NCBI GenBank assembly: GCA_002424045.1
Contig: DIPH01000042.1
Coordinates: 4,082 to 68,081, forward strand
Direction of reading: 5' to 3'
Source: Firmicutes bacterium UBA5493
GTDB lineage: Bacteria > Bacillota > Limnochordia > Darwinibacteriales > Darwinibacteriaceae
Length of the DNA stretch: 64,000 nucleotides
The position numbers and the translations under genes were made by a program. Below, piece after piece: positions 1-6,589 of the stretch; the first letter of the stretch is position 1; every line of letters starts with the position of its first letter. Below the pieces are notes generated by a model that ran no database searches, was not told the origin of the DNA, and worked only from the letters and a program-made list of their open reading frames with translations.

Positions 1-1
1 A

Positions 2-193
2 GACATCTATCTGAATCTAGCTGGCTGGGAAAATACCACGGCCCAGCTGCATCTGCAGCGTTTTGCTTTGGTTAGCTGGATCTGGGCTGGTTCTTGGGTC
101 ATGTACTTTGGTGTGTTGGTAGCTTTGTTGGGCGATATGAAGCTCAATGTCAAGGGTAAGCAGGTGAAGCTGTGGCCAAGACAGATGCGCTAA
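2..193 (+). CDS. ccmF: CcmF heme lyase subunit, C-terminal fragment
   Basis: An open frame enters from the left edge and ends at TAA 191-193, giving 63 residues. It carries a Trp-rich segment (WIWAGSWVMYFGVLVALLGD) that matches the last membrane helix and tail of CcmF, the System I subunit that ligates heme to apocytochrome c outside the membrane. The assignment rests on this tail and on the ccmABC genes that follow directly. The 3' end overlaps ccmA by 22 nt, so the two are probably translationally coupled. The start lies outside the window. Confidence 0.75.
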   Translation, partial: DIYLNLAGWENTTAQLHLQRFALVSWIWAGSWVMYFGVLVALLGDMKLNVKGKQVKLWPRQMR

Positions 194-816
194 CAGTGAA
201 ACAGATCCACAAACAAATTGGCGCGAAATGGATAATAAGAGACATTTCCTTTGAGGCTAGAACGGGCGACCTTGTGGTCATTACAGGTCCTAACGGTTCC
301 GGGAAAACGACCCTTCTTCGTATTTTGGCGGGGTTGATTCCGAAAAGCCGGGGGCAGGTTCTTTGGAATGGCTCAGAATATGGCTTGGATCACGGCGCCA
401 TTGGCTATGTTGCTCATAAGCCCATGCTTTATGAGAACCTTTCTGTCTATAATAATCTGCGCTTTTTCGGGCGTATGTATGGGACAGGTTCTAAGGAGTG
501 GGAACGGGAGTTACTAACGCTTGTTGATTTGTGGCACTACCGCCATGAGCCTGCAGCCATCTTGTCCAGGGGTATGCAACAGAGGCTCGCCTTAGCCCGC
601 GCTCTTGTCTCTCGTCCACGGATGATTCTCTACGATGAACCCTTCACAAGTATGGATCAGGATGGCCAACGCCTGCTTAGGGGAGTTTTGGAGGAAAATC
701 GTCCGAAGACGATTCAGCTTTTAATCACCCACGAGCCCCAGCTCATGGAGGGTTTTTGTTATGGAGAGCTGAGACTTAAGGATGGCCAGGTGCAAGGGGG
801 TCCTTATGGTGCCTAA
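172..816 (+). CDS. ccmA: Heme exporter ATP-binding protein CcmA
   Basis: This 214-residue ABC ATPase has Walker A GPNGSGKTT (39-47), signature LSRGMQQ (131-137) and Walker B MILYDEP (151-157). CcmA is the cytoplasmic ATPase of the CcmABCD complex, which releases heme-loaded CcmE during cytochrome c maturation. The start is a GTG inside the end of ccmF. The ATP motifs are generic; the CcmA call rests on the short single-domain length (about 200-215 residues is usual) and on ccmB and ccmC directly downstream. ccmB begins 11 nt before this gene ends. Confidence 0.93.
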   Translation: MAKTDALTVKQIHKQIGAKWIIRDISFEARTGDLVVITGPNGSGKTTLLRILAGLIPKSRGQVLWNGSEYGLDHGAIGYVAHKPMLYENLSVYNNLRFFGRMYGTGSKEWERELLTLVDLWHYRHEPAAILSRGMQQRLALARALVSRPRMILYDEPFTSMDQDGQRLLRGVLEENRPKTIQLLITHEPQLMEGFCYGELRLKDGQVQGGPYGA

Positions 817-1489
817 CTATTGGAACAAAGTATTTCTGATATACCAGAAGGACCTCAAGGACGAGATTCGTACGTTCAGTCATTTACTAGGCACCTTGGT
901 CTTCGGAATCATGTTGGTTTTTATCTTCAGTTATGCCCTTCAACTGGTGCACTTGGAGACGGATAGTATCTTTCCCGCGGTGCTTTGGGTAAGTGTCTAC
1001 TTTGCCGCCACCATTGCTTTGCAACGCTCCTTTGCCAAGGAGTATGAAGACAGAACGCTAGATGCATTGCTTTTGGCCAGTGGGGATCGGGGGATTCTAT
1101 TTATTGCGAAGTTTCTTTGTAGCCTAACCATTCTGTTGATTTTTGAAGCTGTTGTGGTCCCGCTCTTTTGGATCTTCATGGGAGTCACTGGATATAACCT
1201 TCATATGGGGCTCTTTCTGGTTTCCTTATCCCTGGGCAGTTGGGGTTTGGCGGCGATTGGAACAATGTTGAATGGAATGACGGTACAACTGCCCGGGTCA
1301 CGTCTGCTTTTCCCCATTCTGATGTTCCCTCTCTTGCTACCATTATTCATGGGAGCCATTCTTACCACCCAAGGGGCGATGCTTGGCGAAGTTCAGTCTG
1401 TTATGGGGTGGATATTCTTGCTCCTGGCCTTTGATCTCATCTTCACAATTTCCCCCTTGCTATTGTTCGATTACGTTTTGGAGGGTTAA
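806..1489 (+). CDS. ccmB: Heme exporter membrane protein CcmB
   Basis: A 227-residue hydrophobic protein with about six predicted helices, in the usual CcmB size range. It begins with a short cytoplasmic stretch ending KDLKDEIR, typical of CcmB. The start chosen is ATG 806, preceded by AAGGGGG at 6 nt. An in-frame ATG at 782 would add eight residues but has no ribosome site and lies deep in ccmA. CcmB is the permease partner of CcmA and CcmC. Only 3 nt separate it from ccmC. Confidence 0.9.
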   Translation: MVPNYWNKVFLIYQKDLKDEIRTFSHLLGTLVFGIMLVFIFSYALQLVHLETDSIFPAVLWVSVYFAATIALQRSFAKEYEDRTLDALLLASGDRGILFIAKFLCSLTILLIFEAVVVPLFWIFMGVTGYNLHMGLFLVSLSLGSWGLAAIGTMLNGMTVQLPGSRLLFPILMFPLLLPLFMGAILTTQGAMLGEVQSVMGWIFLLLAFDLIFTISPLLLFDYVLEG

Positions 1490-1492
1490 TAC

Positions 1493-2164
1493 ATGAAATA
1501 TGGAAAAAGGCATCCCCTTTTCTGGGTTCTGACAGTTCTTGTGCCCATAAATCTCTATGTGATTTTTTGCTACGCTCCGGTAGAAAGAACCATGGGTATT
1601 GTGCAGAAGGTCTTTTATTTCCACGTGGCTTCAGCTTGGATTGGACTTTTGGCGTTTTGTGTGGTCTTTGGAGCTAGTATTCTCTACCTGTGGAAGAGAG
1701 ATGATCTCACAAACCATCTGGCGCTGGCCTCGGCAGAAATAGGCACGGTTTTTATCACTGGCACATTACTCACCGGTCCTCTATGGGCTTACCCTATTTG
1801 GAATACGTGGTGGACCTGGGATCCTCGGTTGACAACGACGGTCGTCCTCTGGTTCATGTATGTGGCGTACATGGCTTTGCAAAGTGGAGGAGCTACGGAG
1901 GCAAGAAAGCGTTTGGCGGCTGTTTATGGCATCATTGCTTTTGTCAATGTTCCGCTTGTCTTTTTTTCGGCCCGGTGGTGGCGGTCCATTCACCCTATTG
2001 TGGTAACCAATGAAGGAATCGGTTTGGATGGAAAAATGCGGGTGGCGTTATTCTTAACTCTAGTAGTGTTTTCGCTTCTATACATGTACTTAGTGCCTTT
2101 ACGGATCAAGTCCATTGCTCTTAGGGAACAGGTAAGGCAGCTTAAGGCGGATCTTTTACGCTAG
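1493..2164 (+). CDS. ccmC: Heme-handling membrane protein CcmC
   Basis: A 223-residue protein with about six helices that carries the family hallmark, the Trp-rich heme loop WNTWWTWDPRLT (103-114). His44 and His167 sit where the two external heme-ligand histidines of CcmC are expected. CcmC loads heme onto CcmE on the outer face of the membrane. Length and motif order match intact homologs. It lies in the ccmF-A-B-C-D run, 3 nt after ccmB, and is followed 32 nt later by a ccmD-like frame. Confidence 0.94.
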   Translation: MKYGKRHPLFWVLTVLVPINLYVIFCYAPVERTMGIVQKVFYFHVASAWIGLLAFCVVFGASILYLWKRDDLTNHLALASAEIGTVFITGTLLTGPLWAYPIWNTWWTWDPRLTTTVVLWFMYVAYMALQSGGATEARKRLAAVYGIIAFVNVPLVFFSARWWRSIHPIVVTNEGIGLDGKMRVALFLTLVVFSLLYMYLVPLRIKSIALREQVRQLKADLLR

Positions 2165-2196
2165 ACTAAGGCTCCTTGATGGAAAGAGGGATTACT

Positions 2197-2334
2197 ATGA
2201 CGTTTTTTGCAGTTGGTTACATGCTGATTTGGCTGCTGCTCCTGGGCTACACCGGGTTTATTCATGGGCAGCAACGCAAGTTAGAAAAGGAGATTGCTCT
2301 CCTTCACGAACTGATGGACGAACGGGAAAATTAA
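2197..2334 (+). CDS. ccmD: Small single-helix protein, CcmD-like
   Basis: A 45-residue frame starts at ATG 2197, preceded by GGAAAGAGGG. It has one N-terminal membrane helix (MLIWLLLLGYTGFIHGQQRK) and a charged tail (KLEKEIALLHELMDE) that may form a coiled coil. This is the architecture and position of CcmD, the small subunit needed for release of holo-CcmE. CcmD sequences are poorly conserved, so the name rests on topology and on position directly after ccmC. Confidence 0.65.
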   Translation: MTFFAVGYMLIWLLLLGYTGFIHGQQRKLEKEIALLHELMDEREN

Positions 2335-2402
2335 CAAGGGTTTAGAAATAGTTTGACTATTGTATTGTTATTTTCAACTTGAGAGAATGACCACAATTTC
2401 AA

Positions 2403-2431
2403 TTGACGAAATGCCGGTGCTTGTTTATAAT
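2403..2431 (+). promoter_or_regulatory. SigA-type promoter for the secreted protein at 2492
   Basis: TTGACG (2403-2408), a 17-nt spacer and a perfect TATAAT (2426-2431). This is one of the best consensus promoters in the window and predicts strong vegetative expression, with a leader of about 50 nt. Confidence 0.85.
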
Positions 2432-2491
2432 TAGGACGTAAACTGACATGTCACTTACGGGTGTAAATTCTAAAAAGAAAGAGGTCGAACT

Positions 2492-3016
2492 ATGAAGAAA
2501 ACTCTCATTTTGGTTCTTGTCTTAGTGTCCATTTTTAGTATTGCCGCTACCAGCTTTGCTGCTGAACCTATCGTTATGGGTAAAGCTGACTGGGCTGCTC
2601 ACGGAACAAGATGCTTTGCGGTGGCTGTTGTAGCTCTGCAAGGCGACGTAATTGTCGGTGCTTACCTCGATGAATACCAGATGTTGCCTAGAGCAGAGAC
2701 CACTGGTGTTCCTAACTCTGACAAAGCTTTCGGTGAGGCTTTTGCCAATCCTGAGCAAGCACTCGGTTCGAAAAAGGTTAACAGTGAGTACTACAGCAAC
2801 AACATGACTAAAGCTGGTTCTACCGTAACCATCGCAAACAACTTCAAAGCTCTTGAAGAATTCGTTGTTGGCATGACAGTAGCTGAGCTTGAAGAACTCC
2901 TTACGAACAACGACAAGGAAGCCATGGTTGATATGGTGACCGGTGCAACATTGGCTGATAACTATGGTTATCTGACTGCTTTCTGGGCTGCCGCAAAGGA
3001 TGCTCAAAGCAAGTAG
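2492..3016 (+). CDS. Secreted protein with FMN-binding-like C-terminus
   Basis: A 174-residue protein with a clear signal peptide (MKKTLILVLVLVSIFSIAAT, cleavage probably after SFAA near residue 24). The mature part has one Cys and ends with TGATLADNYGYLTAFWAAAK. The TGAT block resembles the [S/T]GAT motif at which FMN-binding-domain proteins carry covalent flavin; this is an inference from a short motif. It has its own near-consensus promoter, a purine-rich ribosome site and a strong terminator, so it is probably an abundant exported monocistronic product. The substrate is unknown. Confidence 0.6.
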   Translation: MKKTLILVLVLVSIFSIAATSFAAEPIVMGKADWAAHGTRCFAVAVVALQGDVIVGAYLDEYQMLPRAETTGVPNSDKAFGEAFANPEQALGSKKVNSEYYSNNMTKAGSTVTIANNFKALEEFVVGMTVAELEELLTNNDKEAMVDMVTGATLADNYGYLTAFWAAAKDAQSK

Positions 3017-3031
3017 ACTCTCTCATAGAGA

Positions 3032-3059
3032 AACCGTAGAGTCCTTGGGCTCTACGGTT
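3032..3059. terminator. Bidirectional hairpin between converging genes
   Basis: AACCGTAGAG (3032-3041) pairs perfectly with CTCTACGGTT (3050-3059), followed on the plus strand by CTTTGTTGT. The stop codon of the minus-strand gene (TAG, 3052-3054) lies inside the right arm, so the element is shared by both converging genes. Confidence 0.8.
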
Positions 3060-4200
3060 CTTTGTTGTGATCTAGTGTCCTACTTTGCAGTAACTTTGGC
3101 TTCGGGATGGTTTTTTGCACATTCTCACGCATAGTCTGTTTGGCAGCCTCGAACAAGAGGCCTAGGGCTTGAGATAGGTTGTGGCGCATATCGTCATCCA
3201 TTTCATGGAGAGATTTTAGGACGATACGGGCATTTTTGTGCCAGTTAAGGGTCAGTTCTTTGAGGCTACTGGCATTGGTTTCCTCCAGAATAGAAAAGAG
3301 GGCATCCACAAACTGTTCCCTCTGTTCGGGGTTTAATTGCGTCAACCAGGTTTTTAAAGTGCGATCCAAGAACTTGCTATGATCTGTTACTTCATCTAGG
3401 TAGACAAATTCGTCGCGATGCACTTCCCAAGAGAAAAGATCGTGCTGCATAAGACCGATTTGGGTACTGCGTATGACATAATAATCCTCTTCGTGCTGCA
3501 AGAGCATGCCCACCACTGAGGACTGGGGGATGAAGGTTTTGATTCTCTCCGCAATCCTCCGGTAACCACCAGACTCCAACACACAGGAGTCAAAGCCAGG
3601 TCCATCATGATTGTGTACAAAGACGAGCCTGTCTTGAACTTCCGGCCTGCAAAATGCAGAAGCATAAACCGCGAGATTACCTCCTTTAGAGTGCCCACCT
3701 ACATAGAATTGTCCAGGCAAGGCTCGCGCTGCGTCATTGAGATAGCGGACGGCGTCGACCTGAGCGGGTACCGGTGTGCAAAAACTCATGTTGAAATCTT
3801 CTTTCCAACCTGCTAGTGAAAGATCAGTCCCACGATAGGCGATATAAAAGGATTGGGGCGTCATTTTAATCGCTAAGGCCGCGAACTGTTTCTCCGCGTT
3901 GGGATCTACCTGATTGGTATACCCGCACAGGTCCATCCCTGAGAAACGCCTGCTATTTGCTACTTCCTTCAAGAACGGAAGATCCATCTTCATAATGACC
4001 TCATCTTCAACATCGTCTCGTTGCAAGAGTCCTGCGGCAGCTTCGGCAACCGTAACCCCGCTAGAAAATGTGTCCGGTACGATCCCGTCAAAGGGCAGGT
4101 AGGACAGGCGCGATAGGACAAGGCTATCAATATCATTTATGGATGTTTGTTCCAGGGACAAATCGCCCCTCCATTTGAGGTAATCAAACAAATTAGCCAA
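3052..4200 (-). CDS. Mbeg1-like (DUF2974) alpha/beta-hydrolase
   Basis: This 382-residue cytoplasmic protein opens with MANLFDYLKWRGDLSL, typical of the Mbeg1-like DUF2974 family common in Bacillota. The Ser nucleophile elbow GHSKGGNLA lies near residue 170, and a FIAYRGTD-like strand (FYIAYRGTDLSLAGWKEDFN) precedes it as in lipase-3 folds. His and Asp partners are plausible but were not assigned. Substrate and role are unknown for the family. The gene stands alone, converging on the secreted protein gene through a shared hairpin. Confidence 0.8.
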   Translation of the reverse strand: MANLFDYLKWRGDLSLEQTSINDIDSLVLSRLSYLPFDGIVPDTFSSGVTVAEAAAGLLQRDDVEDEVIMKMDLPFLKEVANSRRFSGMDLCGYTNQVDPNAEKQFAALAIKMTPQSFYIAYRGTDLSLAGWKEDFNMSFCTPVPAQVDAVRYLNDAARALPGQFYVGGHSKGGNLAVYASAFCRPEVQDRLVFVHNHDGPGFDSCVLESGGYRRIAERIKTFIPQSSVVGMLLQHEEDYYVIRSTQIGLMQHDLFSWEVHRDEFVYLDEVTDHSKFLDRTLKTWLTQLNPEQREQFVDALFSILEETNASSLKELTLNWHKNARIVLKSLHEMDDDMRHNLSQALGLLFEAAKQTMRENVQKTIPKPKLLQSRTLDHNKEP

Positions 4201-4371
4201 TTACGGTACACCCCCTAAGCTCTCCTCTGAAGAACAATTTCGTGGAAGGAGAGGGAAAACCCTTCTTAAGACTCATATAGTTTCACCTGTCACTCTATAC
4301 GTAAAAGGCGAAAGCAGGATTTATGCATGTCATACAGAAAGATAAAGGTACAATTTTTCTTGGAGGTGACA

Positions 4372-4497
4372 ATGATGATTTGGTTTTTTGCCAGCCTCTT
4401 ACTCTTGCCAGTGCGGCTCATTTTAGGAAGTACCAAGGGCATTCTCTTGCATTTGCTGATGGCCATAGGACTTGGAGTCTATATCCTAGGACGCTAA
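4372..4497 (+). CDS. 41-residue hydrophobic peptide ahead of a kinase gene
   Basis: ATG 4372 (or the adjacent ATG 4375) is preceded by TTGGAGGTGA at an ideal distance. The product is a short basic-hydrophobic peptide with a helix (LLLLPVRLILGST, then LLHLLMAIGLGVYILG) that would sit in the membrane. The next gene starts 12 nt downstream, so the two are probably co-transcribed. No family was recognised. The strong ribosome site is the main support that it is translated. Confidence 0.6.
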   Translation: MMIWFFASLLLLPVRLILGSTKGILLHLLMAIGLGVYILGR

Positions 4498-4509
4498 GGT
4501 GGTGCTTGT

Positions 4510-5394
4510 TTGCATAGTATTCCATATTCTGATGCGTTCACCCTGATCGAAAGCATTGAAAAAGGTTGGTCGGGGGAAAAGAAGTATTATGTCGAGACTA
4601 CGCGGGGAGAAAGACTGTTGCTCCGGGTGACCGATGCCAGTGAACTAGGCCGTAAACAGTTGGAGTTTGCCCTTATGGAACAAGCCTGGTCTCTTGGCGT
4701 ACCCATGTCTCGGCCTTTGAATGTGGGACTTTGCGATGGGGAGAGAAGTGTATATTCCCTTTTTACCTGGTGTGATGGTGAAGACTCTGAAGTGGTGCTT
4801 CCTGCTCTGAGTAAAAAGGAGCAATATGGGCTTGGGATACGAGCCGGCGAAGTTCTGCGTTTGCTACACTCCATCCCTGCTCCACAAGGGGGTAGGACTT
4901 GGCAAGAGTACTTCAATCAGAAGGTCAACCGCAAAATTGAACAATACAACGCTTGCGAGCTGGCCTTTGCAGGTGATACCCCTGTTCTTCATTACATTGA
5001 AGAAAACAGGCATCTCCTGGAGGATCGACCCCAGTCTTTTCAGCATGGCGATTATCACGTGGGGAATATGGTGATTTCCCAAGACTGTACTTTGTCCATC
5101 ATAGACTTTAATCGTTTTGATTTTGGAGATCCCTGGGAGGAGTTCAACCGCATCGTTTTTAGCGCCAAGGCGAGCCCCGAATTTGCCAAGGGGCAGATTG
5201 ATGGTTACTTTGGTGGAAGGCCACCTGAGCGATTTTTTCAGCTCCTAGCCTTCTATATAGCCAGCAATACTCTATCTGCACTCCCCTGGGCCACGAATTT
5301 TGGAGAGAAAGAAATAGAAACCATGAGAAACCAGGCGGAGGATGTACTCTCCTGGTTTGACAATATGACCAACCACATACCTATCTGGTACTAG
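4510..5394 (+). CDS. Aminoglycoside phosphotransferase-fold kinase
   Basis: This 294-residue protein has an N-lobe with KGWSGEKKYYVETTRGERLLLRV and the catalytic Brenner motif FQHGDYHVGNMVI near 178-190. It is followed by the metal site IDFNRFDFGDPWEEFNRI. These are the APH/choline-kinase hallmarks, so it transfers phosphate from ATP to a small molecule. The substrate cannot be told; related Bacillota proteins are often called kanamycin or macrolide kinases without proof of resistance. The start is TTG 4510 behind AAGGTGG. Its 3' end overlaps the converging mrfB end by 14 nt. Confidence 0.8.
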   Translation: MHSIPYSDAFTLIESIEKGWSGEKKYYVETTRGERLLLRVTDASELGRKQLEFALMEQAWSLGVPMSRPLNVGLCDGERSVYSLFTWCDGEDSEVVLPALSKKEQYGLGIRAGEVLRLLHSIPAPQGGRTWQEYFNQKVNRKIEQYNACELAFAGDTPVLHYIEENRHLLEDRPQSFQHGDYHVGNMVISQDCTLSIIDFNRFDFGDPWEEFNRIVFSAKASPEFAKGQIDGYFGGRPPERFFQLLAFYIASNTLSALPWATNFGEKEIETMRNQAEDVLSWFDNMTNHIPIWY

Positions 5395-6589
5395 CTTGCG
5401 CCTTCCGTTCAATTCGCTTTAGTCGGTGTTCTAGGGCTGATGTTTTGGGAGATCTGCTTTGCCAGGCAATGGCTAAGGCCTGGCGGGTTATGTGCTCTGC
5501 TAAAGGCAGATCTTTGAGCCTATGCTCATAGTACTTAGCCAATTCTTCGGAGGTAGTAAGGTCATCGGGGGAGAGCTCCAAAACCTTCTTCCAGAGGAGA
5601 GAAGCCCTCTCATACTGCTCTAGACGCTTGAAAACAGAGGCAGCTTGGCGCAACACTCTGAGGTATTGCTTGTTATCTTCTGCAAGCTGGCTCGCGGCCT
5701 CCAGATAGTGCAGGGCTAGGGGCTGGTTCTTCACCACGAGGGACAAATGGGCTAGTGCCTCTGCTTCAAAGGAGCAATCGCACTCTTCAGGCTTGAGCTC
5801 TGTGGTTGTCTGTAGGCGGTAGAGTAGGGTGGCCATAGAAACGATATCTATGACGTTATGCTCCACAATATTCTGCAGTAAGCTGCCATCGCCCGTCTGC
5901 AAGAATTCAAAATAGCGCGCAGGGATTTCGTAGCCTGGAATGTCATCGACTCGTCTAACGCCTAGGATGTGTGCTTCTAGACTGCTGAGGCTGCAGCTAT
6001 CCAATTTATGTTTCCAGAGTCTCCGGGACATGTGGAGTAAGTCGACGTGTTTCTTCTTGCCTGCGCCTTCAAAGCCTAGGCGTGAAATGGTAAAGCGAGT
6101 TTGAAGGAGGGGTAGATCAAAGGTCTTGCCATTGAACGAAACAATGGAGTCCTTTCCCTTTAGTTCTTGATCTAAGAGATACAAAAGGGCCAACTCTTCG
6201 TTGTAATCGCGCATCAGAAGTTGTTTGACCACAAAGTGAGTAGAGGTAAAGAAGCCTAAACCTACCAAGAAGGCGTAGGTGCCGGTTCCGCCTGCCAGGC
6301 CTGTTGTCTCGGTGTCCAGAAAAAGTGCTTGTCGCGGGTCGAAGGAATTCTGCAGCTGCCCAAATAGACTTAGATTGCTATAGTCGCTATTTAGAGCCTC
6401 TTTTAGCGTCCAATGGCCGTGGCGCTTTGAGAGGGGCCACCCTTCTTCTATGACATAACAGGCGCCAAAGGGGGTGCTTACCTCTTGACCATATAAGAAG
6501 GGATCTAGCTCACAAACCCTTTCCGCGGCAGGAGGTGTCGGGTCATTCTGTTGGGGTAAAAACCTCCGTAGTTTGCTGCTCAGGTCCAT
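5381..6589 (-). CDS. mrfB: Exonuclease MrfB (YprB): RNase H-like domain plus TPR
   Basis: This 402-residue protein has an N-terminal DEDD-type exonuclease domain: FLDTETTGLAGGTGTYAF (about 90-107), SFNGKTFDLPLLQTRF and a later EHNVIDIVSM (HxxxD). The C-terminal 120 residues are helical, TPR-like. It matches Bacillus YprB/MrfB, a 3'-5' exonuclease that acts with helicase MrfA in UvrABC-independent repair of mitomycin-C damage. It follows mrfA on the same strand with a 47-nt overlap, indicating one operon and coupled translation. Confidence 0.88.
   Translation of the reverse strand: MDLSSKLRRFLPQQNDPTPPAAERVCELDPFLYGQEVSTPFGACYVIEEGWPLSKRHGHWTLKEALNSDYSNLSLFGQLQNSFDPRQALFLDTETTGLAGGTGTYAFLVGLGFFTSTHFVVKQLLMRDYNEELALLYLLDQELKGKDSIVSFNGKTFDLPLLQTRFTISRLGFEGAGKKKHVDLLHMSRRLWKHKLDSCSLSSLEAHILGVRRVDDIPGYEIPARYFEFLQTGDGSLLQNIVEHNVIDIVSMATLLYRLQTTTELKPEECDCSFEAEALAHLSLVVKNQPLALHYLEAASQLAEDNKQYLRVLRQAASVFKRLEQYERASLLWKKVLELSPDDLTTSEELAKYYEHRLKDLPLAEHITRQALAIAWQSRSPKTSALEHRLKRIERKAQASTR

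Noticed and set aside
2522..3007. 161-codon open frame antisense to the secreted protein
   Set aside because: Shadow of a highly expressed gene with biased codon use; the plus-strand frame has signal peptide, promoter and terminator.
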